39,422 nucleotides of DNA from Ignavibacteria bacterium (GTDB lineage Bacteria > Bacteroidota > Ignavibacteria > Tepidaquicellales > OLB5): NCBI GenBank assembly GCA_030835025.1, contig JAUQWS010000135.1, positions 1 to 39,422 on the forward strand, given 5' to 3'. The notes under the pieces are model-generated. The model was given only the letters and a program-made list of their open reading frames with translations, was not told the origin of the DNA and did no database searches. Position numbers and translations under genes: made by a program. Shown here piece by piece: positions 25,791-32,942 of the stretch. Position 1 is the first letter of the stretch; the number at the start of each line of letters is the position of its first letter.

Positions 25791-27052
25791 ATATGAGATC
25801 ATTTATAGATGTAAAACCGGATTCACATTTCCCTATACAGAATCTTCCATACGGTGTTTTCAAGCTGAAAGTAGGTTCTAAACCTGTTTGCGGTGTTGCG
25901 ATCGGTGACTATGTACTTGATCTTTCGATGCTTGAAGAAAAAGGGTTTTTCAATAAGACAGATCTTGGAAGTGAAGTAGTGTTCGAAACGCCAAGTCTGA
26001 ATAAATTCATGTCCAGGGGAAGAGAGGCCTGGAAGCAGGTCAGAGCAATTCTGCAGATGGCGCTGAGTGACGAAAATCCTATTTTGCGTGATGACTCTGA
26101 TCTTAAAAAGATCTCTCTTATTCCGATGAAAGATGTTGTTATGTGCCTTCCTGTTGAAATTGGTGATTATACGGATTTCTATTCTTCAAAAGAGCACGCT
26201 ACAAATGTCGGCATAATGTTCCGGGGGAAAGACAATGCGCTTATGCCGAACTGGCTGCATATGCCGATTGCGTATCACGGCAGGGCAAGCTCAATAGTTA
26301 TCAGCGGAACAGATATCACCAGACCCAAAGGCCAGAGAAAACCGGCGGATTCAGATAATCCTTTGTTTGGCCCCACAAATCTGCTTGATTTTGAGCTTGA
26401 AATGGGATTTCTTATCGGACCCGGTAATAAATTGGGAACTCCTATTGCTATAGAGAACACTTATGACCATATTTTCGGAATGGTGCTGGTTAATGACTGG
26501 AGCGCACGGGATATTCAAACGTGGGAATACCAGCCGCTCGGTCCGTTCTTAGCGAAGAATTTTGCGACTTCAATTTCACCGTGGGTTGTAACTATGGAAG
26601 CACTTGAGCCGTTCAGAGTCAGCGGCCCGAAACAGGAGCCTGAACCATTGCCTTATCTTAAGATAGGCGGGGACTGGTCATATGACATAAACCTTGAAGT
26701 ATCTATCAGGGCAGAGGGGCAAAAAGAAGATTTTATTATATCAAAAAGTAATTTCAAATACCTGTACTGGAACATCTGCCAGCAGCTTGCTCACCATACT
26801 GTAAACGGCTGTAATACAAAGACGGGTGATATGATGGCATCAGGCACAATAAGCGGGCCTGAAAAAAATTCATACGGCTCGATGCTTGAGCTCACATGGC
26901 GCGGCGAGAATCCCGTAAAACTGCCAAACGGCCGGGAAAGAAAATTTATCGAAGATGGCGATACGCTGAGGATCAGCGGCTATTGCCGGGGTAACGGATA
27001 CAAAATAGGATTCGGAGAAGTCTCAGGCAGGATACTGCCTTCATCTAAATAA
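25787..27052 (+). CDS. fahA: Fumarylacetoacetase
   Basis: 421 aa, close to the eukaryotic and bacterial FAH length. It hydrolyses 4-fumarylacetoacetate to fumarate and acetoacetate, the last step of the homogentisate route for Tyr and Phe. The N-terminal SH3-like domain (about 15-110) starts PYGVFKLKVGSKPVCGVAIGD. The catalytic domain has the metal and active-site residues: DYTDFYSSKEHATNVG near 126, AYHGRASSIVISGTDITRPKGQ near 163, GPTNLLDFELEMGF near 198 (two metal Glu), and VLVNDWSARDIQTWEYQPLGPFLAKNFATSISPWVV near 233 (metal Asp, catalytic Lys). TGDMMASGTISGPEKNSYGS near 347 is also diagnostic. It overlaps the upstream gene by four bases. Other genes of the pathway (hppD, hmgA, maiA) are not here. 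Confidence 0.96.
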   Translation: MNMRSFIDVKPDSHFPIQNLPYGVFKLKVGSKPVCGVAIGDYVLDLSMLEEKGFFNKTDLGSEVVFETPSLNKFMSRGREAWKQVRAILQMALSDENPILRDDSDLKKISLIPMKDVVMCLPVEIGDYTDFYSSKEHATNVGIMFRGKDNALMPNWLHMPIAYHGRASSIVISGTDITRPKGQRKPADSDNPLFGPTNLLDFELEMGFLIGPGNKLGTPIAIENTYDHIFGMVLVNDWSARDIQTWEYQPLGPFLAKNFATSISPWVVTMEALEPFRVSGPKQEPEPLPYLKIGGDWSYDINLEVSIRAEGQKEDFIISKSNFKYLYWNICQQLAHHTVNGCNTKTGDMMASGTISGPEKNSYGSMLELTWRGENPVKLPNGRERKFIEDGDTLRISGYCRGNGYKIGFGEVSGRILPSSK

Positions 27053-27057
27053 AAAAT

Positions 27058-27165
27058 ATGTTTGAGTACGTTGTTTACGCACTGGCAGCAGTGTTTTTAC
27101 TATTATTTGTTTTTGCGATCTTAAAATTTGCAATTGCATACCTCTTCAGCAAAAATGCCGGATGA
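27058..27165 (+). CDS. 35-aa single-pass membrane protein
   Basis: ATG at 27058, five bases after the fahA stop, to TGA at 27163-27165. It encodes MFEYVVYALAAVFLLLFVFA followed by ILKFAIAYLFSKNAG: one long hydrophobic helix with acidic N-terminus and Lys-rich C-terminus, so it probably inserts N-out/C-in. The last 11 bases overlap the start of the esterase gene in another frame, which fits a coupled operon of fahA, this protein and the esterase. No Shine-Dalgarno is visible, so translation may be by re-initiation after fahA. I know no named family for it. Confidence 0.55.
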   Translation: MFEYVVYALAAVFLLLFVFAILKFAIAYLFSKNAG

Positions 27166-27805
27166 ACATCACATTCCCGTAACACGGAGTGCAAGGTACT
27201 TTACCCTTGGGGAATTAAACGGGAATACAAAAGAGATCTGGATCCTGATACACGGGCACAGGCAGCTTGCGCGCGATTTCATCGTACAGTTCAGAGAACT
27301 TGCAGGTTCAGGGTGTTTCCTTATCGCTCCCGAAGGATTAATGCGGCTATATGTTAAGGGTGATTTTGGCGATGTTGGAGCCTCGTGGATGACAAAAGAA
27401 GACAGGGAAAGTGATATCAGGGATTATGTTAACTATCTTGATAAGCTGTTTTTTGATGAGATAGAACCAAAAGCAAAAATCCATTCAATTAAGATAAACG
27501 CACTCGGTTTTTCTCAGGGGGCAGCAACACTTTCGCGGTGGCTAACGCTTGGCAAAGCAAAGGTTACAAGGGCAGTCTTTTGGTGCGGAAACCTTGCACA
27601 TGATATTGATTATTCCGGGTACCCTCATTTAAAGAATACGAAACTCGAGCTGGTTTTTGCCTCTGATGACCCCTATTATAATGATGACTTCCCAAAGCTG
27701 CAAACCGAACTTCTGACATCTGCGGGTATTTCGCCTCACACGCATACATTTAAAGGCGGACATGAGATTCGTGTTGAGCTCATGAAAGAAGCCGGGCTTA
27801 TTTAA
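27155..27805 (+). CDS. Alpha/beta-hydrolase esterase (YpfH/phospholipase-carboxylesterase-like)
   Basis: 216 aa from the ATG at 27155. A TTG nine codons upstream lies inside the small membrane gene and is less likely. The hydrolase fold starts KEIWILIHGHRQLARDFIVQF (HG oxyanion region). The nucleophile elbow is GFSQGAATLSRW (Ser near 124). The acid is probably the Asp in LVFASDDPYYNDD near 168-173, and the base is His in KGGHEIR near 202. Size and order match carboxylesterase/phospholipase type 2 or predicted esterase YpfH proteins. There is no signal peptide, so it is cytoplasmic. The substrate is unknown; sitting after fahA it might hydrolyse an ester from aromatic breakdown, but this is inference. 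Confidence 0.88.
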   Translation: MPDEHHIPVTRSARYFTLGELNGNTKEIWILIHGHRQLARDFIVQFRELAGSGCFLIAPEGLMRLYVKGDFGDVGASWMTKEDRESDIRDYVNYLDKLFFDEIEPKAKIHSIKINALGFSQGAATLSRWLTLGKAKVTRAVFWCGNLAHDIDYSGYPHLKNTKLELVFASDDPYYNDDFPKLQTELLTSAGISPHTHTFKGGHEIRVELMKEAGLI

Positions 27806-27834
27806 CCCTTGCTGTGTGATTTTCAGTTTTTCGA

Positions 27835-27879
27835 TATGATTAATATCATAATTTAGGGATTTTATTATCCTTAATTTTG
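27835..27879 (+). promoter_or_regulatory. Candidate promoter and operator-like palindrome before tnaA
   Basis: TAATTTTG (27872-27879) matches TAnnTTTG and lies 31 nt before the tnaA ATG. TATGAT (27835-27840) and ATCATA (27845-27850) form a 6-bp inverted repeat around TAAT, just upstream of where the -33 element should be. That suggests a regulator site. No tnaC-like leader peptide is present. Confidence 0.3.
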
Positions 27880-27910
27880 TGTGTATTTGATAAGTTATCT
27901 CCATAAGAAA

Positions 27911-29287
27911 ATGACATTTAAGACCATAATCGAACCCTTTAAGATCAAAGAAATAGAGCCCATTAACGTCACAACAGAAGAAGAACGCGTAAAGTATCTT
28001 AAAGATGCTTTTTACAATCCTTTCAAGCTTAAGTCTGAACATGTGCTGATAGATTTCCTGACAGATAGCGGAACATCTGCGATGAGCTCGCGTCAATGGG
28101 CTGCAATGATGGAAGGTGACGAGGCCTACGCCGGCTCAAGAAGCTGGCTGAAAATGGAAGCAGTGATAAAAGACCTTACGGGTTTTGAACATATTCTCCC
28201 GACACACCAGGGAAGAGCTGCAGAAAGGATCCTGTACGGCTACCTTGGGGGTAAAGGAAAAGTCTTTATAAGTAACACTCACTTTGATACTACAAGGGCT
28301 AACATTGAGTTCAGCGGCGCCGAAGCAATTGATATTCCGGTTGAGGAAGCAAAACACCCGATGCTTGACCATCCTTTCAAAGGCAACATGGATGTTAAAG
28401 AGCTTGAGAGACTGATAAATCACTATGGTCCTGAAAATATCGGAGGGGTTATCCTTACTGTCACAAACAACAGCGGCGGGGGCCAGCCTGTAAGCATGAA
28501 GAATGCAAAAGATGTAAAACAGGTCTGCAATAAATACAAAGTGAATTACTTCCTTGATTGCTGCCGTATAGCTGAGAATGCTTATTTTATAAATCACCGC
28601 GAAACCGGATACGAAAAGAAAACCTATAAGGAAATTGCACAGGAAATGTTCTCGCTTTCTGACGGATGCGTAATGAGTGCGAAAAAAGACGGACTTGTAA
28701 ACATGGGCGGCTTCCTTGCAGTTAAGGATAAAGCGCTATCTGATGCCTGTACAAATCTATTGATAATTACTGAGGGTTTTGCAACCTATGGGGGACTCTC
28801 GGGGAGAAGCATGGAAGCTATTGCAGTCGGGCTTGAAGAAGTCTTTGAGCCCGATTACTTAAAGTATAGAATACGCAGCACTGCATACCTTGGCGAGAAG
28901 CTCTATAAAATGGGTGTTCCCTTAATATACCCTATCGGCGGGCATGCAGTATATATAGATGCAAGAGCATTCTATCCGCAGATCCCCGTGGAGCAATATC
29001 CCGGGCAGGCTATGGTTTGTGAGCTTTACTTAAAGGGCGGGATACGTTCTGTGGAGATCGGTTCAGTAATGTTCGGGAAAAAAGATAAAGACGGCAAGTT
29101 TATCCCTGCACCAAATGAACTTGTAAGGCTTGCTATACCGCGCAGGGTATACACGCAAAGCCATATAGAGTATGTGATAGAAGTATTCGAAAAGATGTTT
29201 GAAGGAAAAGAAAATGTTAAGGGAATGAAGATAATTGAGGAACCGGAATTCCTGAGGCATTTTACCGCAAAATTTGAAAGATTGTAA
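27911..29287 (+). CDS. tnaA: Tryptophanase (tryptophan indole-lyase)
   Basis: 458 aa from the ATG at 27911; the GTG ten codons upstream is not needed. This PLP beta-eliminating lyase splits tryptophan to indole, pyruvate and ammonia. Family blocks: DFLTDSGTSAMSSRQWAAMMEGDEAYAGSRSW near 48-79, LPTHQGRAAER near 96, NNSGGGQPVSM near 186, and the PLP lysine K259 in MSAKKDGLVNMGG. It must be told from tyrosine phenol-lyase. Three positions that differ between the two enzymes look tryptophanase-like: HFDTT (Asp126, Thr in phenol-lyases), EIGS (not ERGI), and the late LRHFTA His (Phe in phenol-lyases). Some other stretches (TSAMSSRQWAAMM) read more like phenol-lyase, so a mixed specificity is possible. 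It follows the fahA group but has its own promoter candidate. Confidence 0.9.
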   Translation: MTFKTIIEPFKIKEIEPINVTTEEERVKYLKDAFYNPFKLKSEHVLIDFLTDSGTSAMSSRQWAAMMEGDEAYAGSRSWLKMEAVIKDLTGFEHILPTHQGRAAERILYGYLGGKGKVFISNTHFDTTRANIEFSGAEAIDIPVEEAKHPMLDHPFKGNMDVKELERLINHYGPENIGGVILTVTNNSGGGQPVSMKNAKDVKQVCNKYKVNYFLDCCRIAENAYFINHRETGYEKKTYKEIAQEMFSLSDGCVMSAKKDGLVNMGGFLAVKDKALSDACTNLLIITEGFATYGGLSGRSMEAIAVGLEEVFEPDYLKYRIRSTAYLGEKLYKMGVPLIYPIGGHAVYIDARAFYPQIPVEQYPGQAMVCELYLKGGIRSVEIGSVMFGKKDKDGKFIPAPNELVRLAIPRRVYTQSHIEYVIEVFEKMFEGKENVKGMKIIEEPEFLRHFTAKFERL

Positions 29288-29340
29288 GCGGATTATCCTG
29301 AAAAAGGGATAACAAAAGTGATGCACAGGGTCAGAAGAAT

Positions 29341-30780
29341 TCAGGAACCTTTATCAAGTTCTTCAATTTTTTCAAGGACCCATTCCTTACTGATAAGGTC
29401 AGAACGCCTAATTATTTTTTCCTTCACAACAGCAAGATCATCCCGGGGCTTCTGTTTGAATTTCATCAAATAGTTGATGTAAAATATAAAATTCCTTGTG
29501 TTCCCGATATACCTTCCGAGTATTTTTTCATGCCTCCTTAAGTAATGTTTCATGGCATCTATTACGTAGATCAATGCTTCCAGCTCATTCATTTCATAAT
29601 ATATCTTCGCTGTTAAAACTTTGATCCTTAAGTAGAAATAATAATTATCGTAATTAAGATTGTTAAGATACCCAAGAGCCGACCTGTAATTCTTCTTAAA
29701 GAACTCCATTTCTGCATTTACAAGATTCAAAGTAATATTCCTGAAATCTTTGGGGAGCTTGTTTTTATAAAGATTTATGAACTTCTGCGCCCACCGGTGG
29801 TTTCCAAGCAGCAAACCGGTAGTTACTGTATTCAGAAAATCGAAATGATTGATGAAACTCTGGTTTCTAAAATAGCGTCTTTTTTCCAGTATCGTATATA
29901 TCTCAAATACTTCACGTACATAGTTCTCGCGGTTTACCTTTACCATACTGTCCGCGTAATTTTCCATTTCGATCAATATCTCCCATAGCAATTTCTCTTC
30001 GATCTTCCCTGCGTTCAACAGAACATAATCTTTTAGTTCAGCATAATTTTCCTGTCTCATCGGATTTTCGAGAGTAAGAATTATAAGGTAATAGCAGTAC
30101 AAAACCGGATGTTTCCTCTTAATTTCTGTAATATTTTGTTTTACAAAATAAATAATTTCACGCAGGAAACGCAGTTCGTATTTCAGTTCGCTGCCCACTT
30201 CGTTCTTATGGTTCAATATAAAAACCGCCTGCGTAAGTTTTTTTAAGATGAAGTAATAATCGAGGTTATCTATGGAATTCTGGTAACTTGTGTTTTTACT
30301 TAAGAAAAACTTATACTGATCTGATATTATTATCTCCTGCTCCGTGAGGCTCAGGTTCAGATAATCTTCGATATTCCTTGCTTTCTTATTCATCAGAATT
30401 TTTCTCAGTTTTCCGGCTTCACTGTTGAAATTCTTGGTGAGTTTCTTTTCTCTCAGCTTGCGTATCATGGCAAGCTTCATTACTGTATCATCTTTATTAA
30501 TGAAGTTTAATGCAAGGAAAAGATTTGATTTCTTTACAAATCCTGATATAAGTAGCTCCAGCTTTTTGAGGCTGAATTTCTCGCCGGGGAAAACCTTTGC
30601 AAAAAGTTTTTCTTTGGATAATGAAAGTACAGAATTTGCTTTCACATTTTTTTTCAGAATATCATACAGCTGTAATATCTTTGTGTTATTGTTAAAGTAT
30701 GGTGAGCCTAAAAACTTTCCCAGCTCATTCAGCTCCTTTGAGCTGAAGCTGTTCAGGATCTCAGCTAGTTTTGTATTCAT
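29341..30780 (-). CDS. Helical-repeat protein of unknown function
   Basis: 479 aa, very rich in Lys, Leu, Asn and Tyr, no signal peptide, predicted nearly all helical. The N-terminus MNTKLAEILNSFSSKELNELGKFLGSPYFN is a conserved-looking cap seen in uncharacterised Bacteroidota proteins. The remainder reads as tandem helix pairs of the TPR/HAT type, for example NAEMEFFKKNYRSALGYLNNLNYDNYYFYLRIKVLTAKIYYEMNELEALIYVIDAMKHYLRR near 365-430. It is probably a cytoplasmic scaffold or regulatory protein. It is convergent with tnaA and has a good -7 box upstream at 30815-30822. Confidence 0.75.
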   Translation of the reverse strand: MNTKLAEILNSFSSKELNELGKFLGSPYFNNNTKILQLYDILKKNVKANSVLSLSKEKLFAKVFPGEKFSLKKLELLISGFVKKSNLFLALNFINKDDTVMKLAMIRKLREKKLTKNFNSEAGKLRKILMNKKARNIEDYLNLSLTEQEIIISDQYKFFLSKNTSYQNSIDNLDYYFILKKLTQAVFILNHKNEVGSELKYELRFLREIIYFVKQNITEIKRKHPVLYCYYLIILTLENPMRQENYAELKDYVLLNAGKIEEKLLWEILIEMENYADSMVKVNRENYVREVFEIYTILEKRRYFRNQSFINHFDFLNTVTTGLLLGNHRWAQKFINLYKNKLPKDFRNITLNLVNAEMEFFKKNYRSALGYLNNLNYDNYYFYLRIKVLTAKIYYEMNELEALIYVIDAMKHYLRRHEKILGRYIGNTRNFIFYINYLMKFKQKPRDDLAVVKEKIIRRSDLISKEWVLEKIEELDKGS

Positions 30781-30814
30781 AACAGTATGAGTAATAAATC
30801 CTGCATTTGATGAT

Positions 30815-30845
30815 CAAATATAACTCATTGATTAAGAACTAAAAA
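30815..30845 (-). promoter_or_regulatory. Candidate promoter of the helical-repeat gene
   Basis: TATATTTG on the minus strand (30815-30822) matches TAnnTTTG, 34 nt before the ATG at 30780. A T-rich TTTT (30842-30845) lies exactly 19 nt upstream of it. Confidence 0.4.
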
Positions 30846-31055
30846 TATCCGGATAAATTAGCAAATCTCATATCAATATTAAATCATTATTGAGTCTTAC
30901 GATATTTCCTCTTTTCTTTCATAATTACGGGAAAATAGCGCATTTAACTGATTGGATCACTGACGCAATGCGCTGTGTCACTGTTAGTTTGCAGCGTAAA
31001 AATCTTTGTTTTACGGCCGGTGACAGGCTATTTTTGTATTAAGGAGATACTGAAA

Positions 31056-32759
31056 ATGATAACCCTGAATCCAAAAATACTATTACTTGCGTCTTTAATC
31101 GGGCTCTTCATTCAGAACTATTGGACACAGTCTCAAGGAAGGGATAACATTTTATCACTCGATACAAATGGTGCCATTCCCGGAATGACCCAGTATTATG
31201 ATCATGTTACAAACGGCAACAACCTCAGGAAGATAATCGTTTTAGGCGATACTGTAATTGTTGCCTGTGATTATACTGATTCTTTGAATTCACAAAATGC
31301 TTCGGCAAGAAGAACATATTATCAAATTTCGTATGACGGCGGGGATTTTTGGGAGAGTTCCGGTTTACCGGTTTCAAACAATTATACGGCATACCCTGAT
31401 ATTGTACCAATAAGAACTGGCGGTGACAGAACCATAGCAGTATCCGGACTAGGTTCACCAACCGGAGCTTATATCGGAGTTGATGTATTGCTTGGCGCAG
31501 GTTCGTTCACGATCTATAGTGCGGGACCTGTTGGACCATATTTTCCTGCCGTATCGACTGCTCTATTAAACCCTAATGTTGGCTACGCATTTATGAAAGC
31601 TGACACTCTTCTATACAGGAGTATCAATTGCCAGAACGGCAGTTATTCATTTATTACTATTATTACAATTCTTCCTCCAAATTCAAGATATTACATTGCT
31701 TCAAACCAGTTAGGTACGCATGTATTTGTTATGTGGTGGAACAGCCAGACGCATGAAATAAAAGGCAGGCGATCAACAAACAGCGGTAATTCTTTCGATA
31801 CCATAAATACGGTTTGTCCATCTTTGGTTAATATTAACGGAGACATGGTAACACCTACATATGCGGCAGATGTTATCTATAAACCCGGAACAACAACACT
31901 TTATGCAGCATTCAGCACTTTGGCTCCTGGTATGTTTCCAACAGCAAAGGGCTCAAAGGTTCTCCTGTGGTCTCCTGCTGTAAACGGGGGAGTGCCGGTA
32001 AAAATTGCGGACTGGAGAAACATAAACTCGGGCTTCATTAACGATACCGTGTACTTCAACAGTAACCTTAAAAGACTGCAGACAGGATTAACACCTGTTT
32101 CGCATCCGTCAATAGCATTTTCTTCAAACGGGCTGAGATTGGTTTGTGCTTTTTCCACTCCTTTAAGGGATACAACCTCTTATGGCTATCATTATAACAA
32201 TGTATTCGGAAATTATTCCGAAGATGGCGGTCAGAACTGGACACCTGCCTACTCAATTGCCTGCATCATATCGGAACAGCTTTCAATAAATCCGGGTAAT
32301 GATGAGATCTTTCCGACAGTTTCAAAAACGGGCAATTCTCTGAATAGATTTTATGTGACTTATTCTCTTTCAGCTTTTCCGGGAAGTGCAAGCTTTGGTG
32401 ATGCAGGAACACCTGTTGGAAAAGTGTACCAGATATTCAAGGTTTATTGTCCGACAGTTGAAGGTTCAGTAACTGTTGTTTCTACTGAGATACCATCATC
32501 ATATTCGGTTGCGCAGAACTTTCCCAATCCCTTCAATCCGAACACTGTGATAAAGTTTGATGTTATGAAAAGATCGTTTGTAAAGATAATTGTGTATGAT
32601 ATCACAGGCAGGGAAATAAAACGGCTTGTTGATGAGGATCTTAACGCTGGTAAATACAGCGTTAACTTCGAAGGCGGGAATCTCGCAAGCGGGATTTACT
32701 TCTATTCACTCTTGGCAGGCGATTTTGCAGAAACGAAAAAGATGATATTTGTTAAGTGA
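31056..32759 (+). CDS. Secreted Asp-box beta-propeller protein with T9SS sorting domain
   Basis: 567 aa from the ATG at 31056. The start is fixed by the Shine-Dalgarno AAGGAG (31041-31046) nine bases upstream and by the signal peptide MITLNPKILLLASLIGLF to TQSQ. A longer frame from 30975 has neither. The body has Asp-box/BNR-like turns (SYDGGDFW, STNSGNSFD, SEDGGQNW) at roughly 80-140-residue spacing, as in sialidase-type propellers, but I see no sialidase Arg triad or other catalytic set. The C-terminus is a T9SS type A domain: SYSVAQNFPNPFNPNTVIKF, YDITGREIKRLVDEDLNAGKYSV, ASGIYFYSL, KKMIFVK. It is expected to be a surface or secreted binding protein, with a terminator directly after it. 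Confidence 0.88.
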   Translation: MITLNPKILLLASLIGLFIQNYWTQSQGRDNILSLDTNGAIPGMTQYYDHVTNGNNLRKIIVLGDTVIVACDYTDSLNSQNASARRTYYQISYDGGDFWESSGLPVSNNYTAYPDIVPIRTGGDRTIAVSGLGSPTGAYIGVDVLLGAGSFTIYSAGPVGPYFPAVSTALLNPNVGYAFMKADTLLYRSINCQNGSYSFITIITILPPNSRYYIASNQLGTHVFVMWWNSQTHEIKGRRSTNSGNSFDTINTVCPSLVNINGDMVTPTYAADVIYKPGTTTLYAAFSTLAPGMFPTAKGSKVLLWSPAVNGGVPVKIADWRNINSGFINDTVYFNSNLKRLQTGLTPVSHPSIAFSSNGLRLVCAFSTPLRDTTSYGYHYNNVFGNYSEDGGQNWTPAYSIACIISEQLSINPGNDEIFPTVSKTGNSLNRFYVTYSLSAFPGSASFGDAGTPVGKVYQIFKVYCPTVEGSVTVVSTEIPSSYSVAQNFPNPFNPNTVIKFDVMKRSFVKIIVYDITGREIKRLVDEDLNAGKYSVNFEGGNLASGIYFYSLLAGDFAETKKMIFVK

Positions 32760-32800
32760 TCTTTTGATTTTCGATTAAATAAATCAAAGTACAAATATAA

Positions 32801-32849
32801 ACCCGGCAGTTTTGAATCCGCTGTGGCGGACTGCCGGGTCTAATTTTTT
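32801..32849 (+). terminator. Rho-independent terminator after the Asp-box gene
   Basis: ACCCGGCAGT (32801-32810) pairs with ACTGCCGGGT (32830-32839). CCGC (32818-32821) and GCGG (32826-32829) make a nested stem. TTTTTT follows at 32844-32849. It ends transcription of the plus-strand T9SS gene. Confidence 0.85.
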
Positions 32850-32901
32850 CACGTAAATCTGTAACTATACTGTTAATCTTGTGCCATGCCGGTCTCCAGA
32901 A

Positions 32902-32933
32902 TCTCGTTCCCAAGCTCGAGCTTGGGAACGAGA
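32902..32933. repeat. 32-bp perfect palindrome (REP-like)
   Basis: The left arm TCTCGTTCCCAAGCTC (32902-32917) is the exact reverse complement of 32918-32933, with no loop spacer. A core like CGTTCCCAAGCT...AGCTTGGGAACG turns up as a dispersed repeat in many unrelated bacteria as far as I remember, so this is likely a REP or MITE end. It lies 9 bp beyond the stop of the oxidoreductase gene, between convergent genes. Confidence 0.8.
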
Positions 32934-32942
32934 AAAGGACTG

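Noticed and set aside
28136-28597. Minus-strand open frame of about 150 codons opposite tnaA
   Set aside because: It is a shadow of tnaA: no start signal, no recognisable domain, and codon use that follows the other strand.
30975-31055. Longer frame for the Asp-box T9SS protein
   Set aside because: It has no Shine-Dalgarno and hides the signal peptide; the ATG at 31056 has AAGGAG and a proper signal sequence.
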